Assembly (NCBI GenBank): GCA_947247005.1
Contig: OX365955.1
Location: forward strand, 21,805,322 to 21,869,321
Source: Spisula solida
Taxonomy: Eukaryota; Mollusca; Bivalvia; Venerida; Mactridae
Direction of reading: 5' to 3'
Length of the DNA: 64,000 bases
This document shows, piece after piece, positions 47,424 through 58,100 of the stretch. The position numbers and the translations under genes are program-made. The notes under the pieces are model-generated. The model saw nothing but the letters and a program-made list of their open reading frames with translations. It searched no databases and was not told where the DNA came from. The number at the start of each line of letters is the position of its first letter. The first letter of the stretch is position 1.

Positions 47424-48348
47424 CATGTATGCATTCGTTTCACTTATGTGTATTTTTAACTCTACTGTTACCTGCAAATGAATGTTGAAAGTACATGTGT
47501 GCAGAGAAAGTTTAAGGTACAATCATGGAACAACTCGACCACGAAACAAAATTGTCATGATCAATCTATTACAGAAATGCGTATCTGAGATTTACGTCTA
47601 TGTTTCGAGCTTTTTCGTTGTGTTGTCACTTTATGCAAAAAGAATATCGCCCTCGAATTGAACAAGTTAATACGTTACTAAGTTATGCGCGTTTGTCGAC
47701 ATGGGAATACCGGTGTACTTTATAAACAGACAGCGTGCCATATGATTGATGATCTTCTAATAGCTGCTCGAATTCTGTTACTTGGCAACCCTACGATAAT
47801 AATCCGACGATCGCTCAAAATGTTCAAACTTTTGAAGTTATAAACATGTAAAACCGTTTATCTTGAAATTATAATTTTTGAAAAATGTTCGGTCATGTTC
47901 AATGCGTTGACATCTGTTATGAAACTATTAAAACTTCTTGCCTTTTATTTAAACAGCCTTAACATGTCAGTTTTCTCATCAAATACATTTTGTAGGAGAG
48001 AAACTTCTGTTGTAATGTGAAAATTCCCGGCGTGTTGCACTATGTGTTCACTTTTTGTAAGAAAGTGATTTTCCGTCGTTCATCTTCGTTGACGTTCCTA
48101 TAACACTTTCAACGTTTTCCCTATCTTGGGACTTACTGAAACCTGTAAATTTAAAGCACAACTCCAGCCTTATTAAAACATAACACTCGAATACCGCCAA
48201 CCTCATTTTGTTGACGTAGTTTGATTCCATGGAAACGCCACATTGCCGTGAACGCACGTTGATAACTAACACACACTCTAAACATTTACCTTTTTATGCA
48301 TGGACGTCGCGTTATATGCCGAATATATGCCGAAGTTCATGACGTCAG
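47424..48348. other. Intergenic, no gene recognised
   Basis: No convincing coding segment or repeat seen. The 74-codon minus-strand frame near 48048-48272 has no supporting evidence. Confidence 0.35.
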
Positions 48349-48850
48349 TGTATTACGGAATCATGTTAGTGCCATTTTAAATATCGTGTATCGCCCTCCA
48401 AGGGCGAGACATGAGAATTGCGCGAGATAAGAAACGAGGCACGAGAATTAGACGCGATATTTAAAACGAGACACGAGAATTGCGCGAGGGCTAAAACGAG
48501 ACACGAGAATTAAAAATTGAATTCTCGCGTTTTTAATCTCGCCCTAAGACCCACCACTTTTACAAGTTACTATCTAATATCGTGTAATTCTCGCGTATCG
48601 AATCGTGCCTCGCAGTAGATTCTCGTACCTCGTTTTAAATATCGCCTCTTAATCGTGTGTCTCGACTTCCAAGGGCAATTCAATTTTAATTCTCGTGTCT
48701 CGTTTCAGGCCTCGCGCGATTCTCGTGTCTCGTTTTAAATATCGGGTCTAATTTTCGTGTCTCGTTTCTTGCCTCGCGCAATTCTCGTGTCTCGCCCTTG
48801 GAGGGCGATACACGATATTTAAAATGGCACTAACAGGATTCCGTAGTGTA
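48349..48850. repeat. 502-bp palindrome built of ACGAGACACGAGAATT words
   Basis: Outer arms (ACGGAATC.TGTTAGTGCCATTTTAAATATCGTG...) are almost perfect inverted copies for the first ~130 bp on each side. Within each arm 'acgagacacgagaatt' and 'gatatttaaaacgag' recur several times. No coding capacity. It is probably a foldback MITE whose arms contain short direct repeats. Confidence 0.85.
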
Positions 48851-49150
48851 TACATGTAATAAACGAATTTCGCGCGTTTACAAGGCGCCTTTCAAATTTT
48901 TTAGGTGTATAATAAGAGGTCGAGCGAGATACGGGATTACACAAGCAACTCAAGTAATACGGCACAACGGATCAACACACTACAGTGATATTCCGTATCA
49001 TCCGTGAAGACTGGGTAGATGAATCAGCATTAAGATGTTTGTGCTACCATTTAATGATCACTAAGCAACCGACTCCTAAAACTGAATGTAACGACATATC
49101 CATGGGATAACCGAAGCCCACGTGTCTACATTGATATATGGTTTATTTTT

Positions 49151-50199
49151 ATGCCCCTGTATCGATATATCGGGAGGCATATATATATCTAGTGATACAC
49201 ATGTCCGTCCGTCCGTCCTGGTTAACCCAAATTGACCGTTTCTTCTAGCATTATTATGGCTTGCTTCAAAGATTCCATACTTGCATGGATGTTGTATATG
49301 AACACCCTCCACACGCCTGTATCACCTGACACCATTTTGACTTTCACCTTGACCTAATTTAGGACCTAGACTTATTGAAGGGCCGAATTCTTGATTAACC
49401 CATTAATGGCAAGTTGACCGCTTCTTCTGGAATTAATATTGCTTGCTACAAAGCTTTCATACTTGCACGAATGCTGTATATCAACACTCTCAATTTTGAC
49501 CAGAGTTATGGCCCTTTGGTACCTTTACTATATACCCTATAGTGAAAAATCTTGTGTGTTGAACCCCTCATAAACTACTGGGTATAATTTCTTCAAACTT
49601 TCACAGATGAACAACCTCAATGTATAGATGACCGTATAGGAAGGCATTTTCACTGCGTCAATTTTGACCAGAGTTATGGCCCTTTGGTACTTTTACTATA
49701 TACCCTATAGTGAAAAATCTTGTGTGTTGAACTCCTTATAAACTTCTGGGTGGAATTTCTTCAAACTTTCACAGATGAACAACCTCAATGTATAGATGAT
49801 CGTAAAGGATGGAATTTTTGCTGTGTAAATTTTGACCAGAGTTATGGCTCTTTGTTACTTTACTATATACCCTATAGTGAAAAATCTTGTATGTTGAACT
49901 TCTCACAAACTGTTGGATAGAATTTCTTCAAACTTTCACAGATTAATAATCTCAATGTATAGATGACTTTATAGGATGGAATTTTTATTGTGCCAATTTT
50001 TACCAGAATTGTTGCCCTTTGTTACTTTTACTATATGATGGACCTTTGATAAAAAAATTTCTTAGAATTATAGTCCACAACGACACAAGGCTAAGAAGTT
50101 GAATAATGATGTTACCTGAAACCGCTATTTCCTCTCTTTCCCCATAGTAAATGATATGTGCTATAATGGGGGCACCCGTGTCATGGGACACATTTCTAG
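49151..50199. mobile_element. Hairpin-ended element with ~166-bp tandem core
   Basis: The left hairpin ATGCCCC...GGGAGGCAT (49151-49180) is followed by GTCCGTCCGTCC and four or so monomers keyed by CTTGTGTGTTGAAC (49551, 49719, 49885) and CTTCAAACTTTCACAGAT. The right end is a perfect hairpin GTGTC-ATGG-GACAC followed by ATTTCTAG|T, which resembles a Helitron-type 3' terminus (hairpin then CTAG, next base T). Confidence 0.65.
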
Positions 50200-50249
50200 T
50201 TTTATCTAAATTGCGCAAAACAAACCTATCATTTAAATAACTGCTTGTT

Positions 50250-50958
50250 AGCTCACCTGTCACTAAGTGACAGAGTGAGCTTTTGCGACCACTCTTCGTC
50301 CGTCGTCCGTCCGTCATCAATTTGCTTGTGTAGACACTAGAGGTCATACTTTTGGCTTAAGATTGATGAAACTTGGTCACAATAATCATCTCAACAAAAT
50401 CTACGTCAAGTTCGATATTGTGTTGTCCGGGGTAAAAAAACTAGATCACATGTCAAATCATAGAAAAACCTTGTGTAGTCACTAGAGGTTACACTTTTGG
50501 CCTACTCTTTATGACACTTGGTCACAATGATCATCTCAACAAAATCTAGGTCAAGTTTGATATTGAATCATCCGGGGTCAAAACTAGGTCACAAGGTCAA
50601 ATAATAGAAAACCCTTGTGTTGCCACTAAAGGTCACAATTTTGACATATATATTTAATCTTTATGAAACTTGGTCACAATAATCATCTCATCAAAATCTA
50701 GGTCAAGATCGATATTGGGTCACCCGGGATCAAAAACTAAGTAACAAGGTCAAATCATAGAAGAACCATGTATAGTCACTAGATGCCACAATTGTAGCCT
50801 AATCCTTATAAAACTTCGTCAGAGGGATTATGTGTTTTAACAAAACCTAGGTAAAGTGTGATATTGCGCCATCTGTTGCAAATAACTAGGTCAAATCACA
50901 GGGCTTGCATGCACTGCTACATTAGGTGAGCTACCTAGTGCCCTTTGGGCCCTATTGT
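50250..50958. mobile_element. Second GCTCACCTG element, ~147-bp core
   Basis: The left nested palindrome AGCTCAC-CT-GTCAC-TAA-GTGAC-AGA-GTGAGCT (50250-50281) is followed by four monomers of ~145-153 bp (key CCTTGTGTAGTCACTAGAGG) and a right end with GCCC-TTT-GGGC then CTATTGTTT. Same design and end sequences as 34108-35487. Confidence 0.65.
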
Positions 50959-51689
50959 TTCATGTATCAGCGAACATTCCGTATCACAGCAATTGATTCA
51001 AATGCTTGAGAAGCAAATTTCTCTAAATGACTATTATTTTTACACTTCTACGTGCTTTGAGTAATAATACACACTTTCTAATAGTTTTTGGTGCGACAAA
51101 ATGTTACTTGTGTCCTTTGGAATTGTCTGTATTGTGATTTTGCTGTGGTTTCATCATTTCGCGTGTAGCTTTGTTATCCTTTATATGTATGTCTTTCTTG
51201 TTTTTCATGCTGCCCTGTTTATGTATAGGACAACGAAACACTCGCCAACATATGATATACAACAAGGACCGTACTAACACGGCACCTAATTCAAAAATGA
51301 CTGCGGACGTATATATTATGCGGTTTTCGCTCAAATTACACGGACGGCGTGAAAATACCTCCCTGTCTCCAGCGTTCGGAAGTTCCTTATCTAGAATAAA
51401 ATTCTAAGTTCCGGTATTTCACAAACATAACTGTTGAGCAATGTCATTATTTTATATCTTCTTTATTGGTGTATATCTTATTTGGTGTTACATATTCGGA
51501 TCTCTAGCTGAGAAGTATACTGCAGGCTTAGTATCATATTATTGATGAATCTTCTTTCATTTATCATTTATTTAACTCCAATATTGTTGAATTCACATAT
51601 GTACCGTCACTGGAACAAAAGCAAATACATTGTAACTTTGTTTACATTTGAATGATACTCGGTCATCGATGAGGTCGATGAACCAGTGG
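50959..51689. other. Intergenic, nothing recognised
   Basis: Two overlapping ~77-codon frames on opposite strands at 51104-51407 show no recognisable motif. Confidence 0.35.
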
Positions 51690-51900
51690 CCCTGACCCAC
51701 TAGTTAGTGGGTTGGGTTTGTGATCTGGCGATCGTGGTTCAACTACAAGTCGCGGTATTTAGGCGATACCCTTCCAAGCAATTGTACACAAAATAATTTC
51801 GATTTTTCTCCGCATAAGGACAAGTTGTTGGTTCCTATAGAATGGTAAGTTAGTAAGAATAGTCCAGGAAAGCTAGTAACGTGTCAATTTCCAGTTTGCC
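51690..51900 (+). mobile_element. tRNA-derived SINE copy
   Basis: A degenerate tRNA-like head (GTGATCTGGCGATCGTGGTTCAAC) is followed by the tail words GGACAAGTTGTTGGTTCCTA and AGTCCAGGAAAGCTAGT, shared with the SINE-like body at 31410-31490. Confidence 0.45.
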
Positions 51901-52369
51901 TTTCCTTGTGTTAACATACCCTAAGGAAAATCAAAAATGTCAAATATTGATGGAGTGGTTTATGCAATCTATGATAATAGTGAAGCAAACACCACACATA
52001 TTCACAAACACTATTTTCTTAATTCAACAAAATCTATATTACATTTGGTCTTGTATTTTTGTAGTAAGTATTTCAATAATACAAGTATATATTGTATCAA
52101 CAATGCTTCGAAGTTACACTGGTGTGCTATTTATAGAAATAAGTCGGTCCTGATAATCTTCCTATTTTCTGGAGTGCATCTCATAGCATCTCATATGTGT
52201 CATAATGTATTAAAGAAATAAACTGTTCATTATTATTATTGAAAAGAAAAGTATTGGTGTCTAAGAATTTGTTCATGGTTTTGCAACATACAAATGTATT
52301 ATTATAATCTGAATCTTAATACCTCCTGAAGTTCTTCCATATCTTGTACTGTCTTAGACTGCTGCTTTA

Positions 52370-54344
52370 TGCTGCGTTTACAGTCACCCACGATAGCCAC
52401 GATGACCACGATTGGAAAGTATCGTGGTGAGCGTGGGGGATCGTCGAAGGACGTGAAATTGAATCGTAATGATCGTGGGGGAACTTGGTGGGATCTCGAG
52501 CATCGTGAGCATCGTGTCAAAATTTTTGACAGTCAAAAATTTGACCACGATTGTCCCGATTCAACTTTGATCTTGAGAGAGCGTGATGGAACGTGCTTAT
52601 CGTAGCGGAGCGCATTAAAACTTGTCATGCCTAAACGTAACGTGTCAGACCTTGATGCTTCATCGTAGGGGATCTTGCTGGACTTTGAAACACGATGCGT
52701 AAAGTTGCATTACGATTCCACCTCGCTCTATCACTATCTGCTACGTTTCGTCAAGATATGTAGGGTACTACAATGTATCAGTATTTTAATCACGATGCGA
52801 CAAGGTCTGGTAAGATATTCCCACTCCCACGCTTTGTGGTGCTCTCCTAAGTCTGGGTAAGTTCCGATGCATTTCAAGCATTGTTGGGCCGCGGTGTGAC
52901 GATTCGTCGCGTTGAGGCAGCCCAAAAACAAAGGAAATAATCTGCTAGGAATTATCAGATTGCCAAACCGTCCTACCAACACCAATAACCGTAAGTTCAA
53001 GCAGGCAATGGAAAGACCATCTACCCAACCTTCACAAGAGGAATTGGCATATAAGACTTCCACTCGGAAAAAAGTCGGAATAGCAACCCCCTTCAGTGAC
53101 ATTCAAGCAGAGAATATCACAGAGTCCCTGAAAGCCAACCTCTTCATCTTTGAATAACACAGAGTCGACAACAATCATGAACATCCGGACCAAGGATATT
53201 TTGCGGTTGCACCATGCAAACATAATGGATACAGTTTGTTCATCTGACATATGGCAAATGCCACCAAGTTCAAGCATCTACCAATAACACCGAAGTGGGA
53301 CATTTACAATCCCTCGAGCTACCTATGTGTGCTGGCTTTAGGGATTTATTATATTGGCCATTCAAAACCCCCTATCGCATGTGATACATTACATCGCTTA
53401 TTGATTTTGTCTGCAATTAGTTTTCAATCTTTAAAACAAGAGAGTATATCACCTTTATACATTTTAACAACTGCTTTTCGAACTCCTTGAACAAAATAGA
53501 AGAAACGACTATATATGAAGGCATAGTATAGTAAAAGTAATTTATCATAAGTGATAAGATGTTTGAGGATGAGTGTCAGCTCCAGTCCATGCGATAGGGG
53601 TTCTCATTTAGTACATTTTCTCTCTATGTTTGTTGCTATTCTTTTTATATACATTTTGTACGTATTATCATCAAATAGACGTATCATCCTATAAGTTGAC
53701 GAAGGTGCTAACATCATCAAGCCTGAATTCTTTGTCGGAAATATTGAACCACTAGGTTATTTCTATTTACACCAAACCATGGTCTACACAGTAGGTCCTA
53801 AGCCATCTATTTCTTATTCTCCTTTACTTCTCCTATAATCTTCCCGGCTAAATACCTTGTTGCCACTGTTGAATATTAGCAATGCAGGAACACATAACTA
53901 TTGCGAATTCGACATCGTCATCTCTTGAATGCATAGCTTGTTTCTTTGTGGAATAGTTAGAGAATGGGTCCATCTCCCATTCTATTTATGTATTCAATCG
54001 TACTCAAAACGTGACCAACTTGTCAAGTCGTGGACAATAATCGTAGGAGAGCTCAGCATAACTTGAAGAGCGTAAGAGATCTTAACAGAACGTAATAAGA
54101 CGTAATAAAACGTGATAGCATATCGTGGTTGTCGCAAGAGAACGTAAGAGAACGCGGTGTAATTCGTGGCAGATCTTGACATGACTCGTGTTGGTATCGT
54201 AATAAAGCGCAACCAGTAGTAACACAACGTAACAAAGCGTAGGACAGCGTAGTAAAATTAAATTTGATGCAATTAATCGTGGAGCTCCACGATATTGTCG
54301 AATCGCGGACATCGTGGGCATCGTGGATGACTGTAAACGCAGCA
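52370..54344. mobile_element. 1975-bp Harbinger-like non-autonomous element
   Basis: Terminal inverted repeats TGCTGCGTTTACAGTCA (left) and its inverse TGACTGTAAACGCAGCA (right) are flanked by TTA on both sides (52367-52369, 54345-54347). A 3-bp TWA target duplication points to PIF/Harbinger. Subterminal regions are full of 'cgtggt' and 'acgtaa' words. Internal frames (52734-53277) are short, overlapping and unrecognised. Confidence 0.7.
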
Positions 54345-54857
54345 TTATAGCAGTCAAACAATGTACCGTAAATATAAATGTTTTTATTAAATTTAATTCC
54401 ATATATATACATGTATAGTAATTGATAAAAATGCTAGCTCTTTAAATCACTAGTCTTTTGTCGATTTGTTTACAAAATATTTGAACGATTTGATGGCAAC
54501 TGTGCGAATTCCCCCTTACATATATGTGACAATGCGATGAGACATTGTCCATATTATCAAACTACGAGATAAACAATATACGTAACAGCTGGCTTTTCAA
54601 CCGTCACAGGTATTCGTTTGAGTTTTACCAAATATCATATATAGAGTATTCCTTGTTTTTACAATGTGTTCCATTTAGTTTTTAATTATCATATTATGTT
54701 ATTTAGTATTATTATTCATTAGAATATAACCTACATTATGAGCCAATGAAAACGCCGAATTTTGGCGGTTAAATGAAAATTTAATCCTTCACATACTTTA
54801 CGTCATGCGTTGGCGCTAATTTCTATCGGCCAATCAAAATGCAGAATGTTAAATTAT

Positions 54858-54971
54858 AAGTTAGTTAGAACATATTAAGTAAATTTTAATGACTAAAAAG
54901 GACTCGCTTTCCTTCGCTCGCTCCGCCCTTTTTATTCATTAAAATTTACTTAATATGTTCTAACTATAACT
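54858..54971. repeat. ~114-bp foldback
   Basis: Arms GTTAGAACATATTAAGTAAATTTTAATGA and its inverse surround a ~25-base loop (ACTCGCTTTCCTTCGCTCGC...). The arms are nearly perfect over about 40 bp. Confidence 0.75.
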
Positions 54972-55031
54972 TAGTACTAGTTTATCACCACTCTATAATT
55001 ACAATAAAAATGTCTTATGATTCACTATGTT

Positions 55032-55037
55032 TTTATT
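55032..55037 (-). promoter_or_regulatory. Poly(A) signal of the candidate prohormone gene
   Basis: AATAAA on the minus strand, 65 bp beyond the stop codon at 55102. Confidence 0.5.
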
Positions 55038-55101
55038 CATTTTTTATAGAGTATATATATATTAGGTTATTTGGTGTTTTACGGTGAACTTCTGTTTCTC
55101 A

Positions 55102-58100
55102 TCACCAATGTCGTTTCTCATCCGGGTCAATGTAGTTTTCTCCTTCAAACACATCTGGTCGAAGGATAAAATCATTTTCCCGTAAACTTGGAGAGCCTGC
55201 CCATTTCTTGCCTCTGTAAAGAAGAATATGAGTAAATAATAAAAACAGAAATAAGCAGTGAACGCCATAGAATGTTACTTTGTTTTTCCAACGTACTATG
55301 CCAAAATTGGTCATTTTGGAGTTTTTGGTGTCATATTTGTTCGTCTCGTCGAGCTCTTTTATAACATTCTATTATTGCCTTGTGGAACGTATTTACAGAG
55401 AGCCCATCGCTATTTCCAGATAAGAATTAGATAAATTACAATTAAACAGTGCCACATTTCAAGCGCCAAATGATATTGCAAAATTCTTATCATGCAAGCC
55501 TTAACCTCTGGTCAAAGTCCAACCCATCAGGTGAGATGACATTACCCAACATAGAAGCTCATGATGGATTCTTATAGTCTTGTACAAATGCTGAAATAAC
55601 AGCTTCTTAAAATATAAAACCTCTGTAAACTAGATTGTTTATCTAGTTTCGAAGACTCCGGTGTGGGGAGGTTCCACTAGTTTCGAAGACTACGTTGTGG
55701 GGAGATTCCACTAGTTTCGAAGACTACGGTGTTGGGAGATTCCACTAGTTTCGAAAACTACGGTGTGGGAAGGTTGCACTAGTTTCGAAGACTACGGTGT
55801 GAGAAGGTTCTACTAGTTTCGAAGACTACGGTGTGGGGAGATTCCACTAGTTTCGAAAACTGCGCAGTGGGAAGGTTCCACTAGTTTCGAAGACTACGGT
55901 GTGAGAAGGTTCTACTAGTTTCGAAGACTACGATGTGGGGAGATTCCACTAGTTTCGAAGACTACGGTGTGGGGAGATTCCACTAGTTTCGAAAACTGCG
56001 GTGTGGGAAGGTTCCACTAGTTTCGAAGACTAAGGTGTTGGGAGGTTCTACTAGTTTCGAAGACTACGTTGTTGGGAGATTCCACTAGCTTCTCACCAGA
56101 CTTGAATGGTTTTTTAACCTTCCGCGTCAGATTCCTAAGGATATGTTTGTCTATAATACAGACAAGAAATATAAATTGTATTAAATCATTGACTGGGGAT
56201 CAGGTCTGTTTCAGTGACATTAGAGGCCGTATTTATAAGAAAGATATCAACAATGCAACGAAACAGAAACTGAAGAATTCGTTCTCACAATGAACGCTTT
56301 TCTCCTTGTTGGGAAAACGTTTTGACCATTGGGGTTGTTATAGACTGTTCTCTATATAGAATACTTTAATAAAATAAATGTGAATTGTACTAGTTCTGTG
56401 ATGTGTAAATAGTCAGTTGTAATTCTTTAGCGCCTAAATTTTTAATACAAAAAATAAAAGAATAACGGATCGTATTTCCATATATAATTCTGATCACCTC
56501 GGGCTTAAATATGCATTGCAGTATTTACCGGAGACAAACGGAAATGACAGAGCTACCACGATTGTTCATAAATAATTGTGTTCCAGTAGTAGGTCCGTGC
56601 TCCTTGACTAGTTGGCCATTGATACTTGCAATGACTATGTGTCGCACTCTTTGACTATAGCTAGTTTAGTGGCGGCGAGGGAGTATCCTCGGTAGATGTA
56701 GAATTCCATATACATGTATCAGGCTCCGATCTCCAGAAACATCTAAATCTGAGCTAAAATCTCATATCAAATATTGTGTATTATGTCAATTTCCACAGGT
56801 GGCTGGACTCAAAATTGACATGACAAAACAGAAACATTATTCTGAATTTATTACAGTATAATTTCAAGAGCTCCTAACATAAATCTATCTTAAATAAGTA
56901 CTATGATTTTAGCGAAATCTCAATTTGAGCGGCGATTTCTACTGGAAATGCTTCGGGAGATCGGGGCAAGGTCTGTAGAATTGGTCTGTTAATAAGCCAA
57001 TACCTAATTTAATTTGACGAATGTGAGTTCAGAAGCAACGAACAATACGTGTAACTTAGAGCATACATGGATATTCCTTCACTGGAATTTTCAACTGCCA
57101 AGTTACTGTTTCATCAAAGCACTTATGGAATTATTGAATATTAGGTATTGTTGAACAATTTGTAGCTGTTCAAGTGTTATAAAGCATTTGAGCCAGTCTC
57201 TAGGAAAACCTACTAATTTGACATTATGTAATTACTACTTGTAACAGGGTTTTAAAAAAGTTTTAAAATAAGAAAAATGACATATCTTAAGTAATTTATC
57301 CATATATTACAATATCTTAGCTTTAAAATGACTTAATAATTATGTCGAAATCACTTATTTAGTTGATATGGTGACCAATTTCCGAAAAGTACTCTGATTG
57401 AGAAAAACTAGGAGTTAGTTGTTTAAAACAGTAGTAGCCTTTCTCTAAATGTGAACATTTACAATTTGGATCTATATTTTAAAACTTAAAACATCATTCT
57501 AAAATGTGATACCATTTTGAACAGTTTATGTCGATAATTGATCAAATGCTGTATTATATTGATAAAGTACTTGTTACAATAATGTCGAATAACGTTTGAA
57601 TGACGTTTGCGACGTCACGCAAAAAGGCTCTGAATAGGGCTTCTTCAAAACAGCTGTAACTTCCTTAAATATCAAGATACTAAAAAAATGCTTTTCCAAT
57701 TTGCTTCATTAAGATTACTCTTGTAAATTATAAAATCAAATAGTCAAAATAGCAGGTTTTCCTGGGGACTGGCTTATTTAAATTTGAGGGTATGTTTACA
57801 ATTTTTCGTACGTGCTTTGATTAAATAGTATTTAAAGTGTTAAAAGTGTACATGCATATGAAGTGATTGTTGATTTTGTATAGACTTTAAGGAATTTTAA
57901 GTACTTTATGGTAAATCGCTTTTTGCCACATGTTCCAAAACGCGCCCAATTTGACTAAGAATATGTAGACTACATTGAAAGAATTATGGCAAATATTAAT
58001 CCTTTTTTCGTCCACATTTTTACCAATTCTCGTCCACCAGCATATTCCTGAAATCACACTTGCGTATTTAAGGGTCTGGCCCCTTGTCTAAGTATTACTC

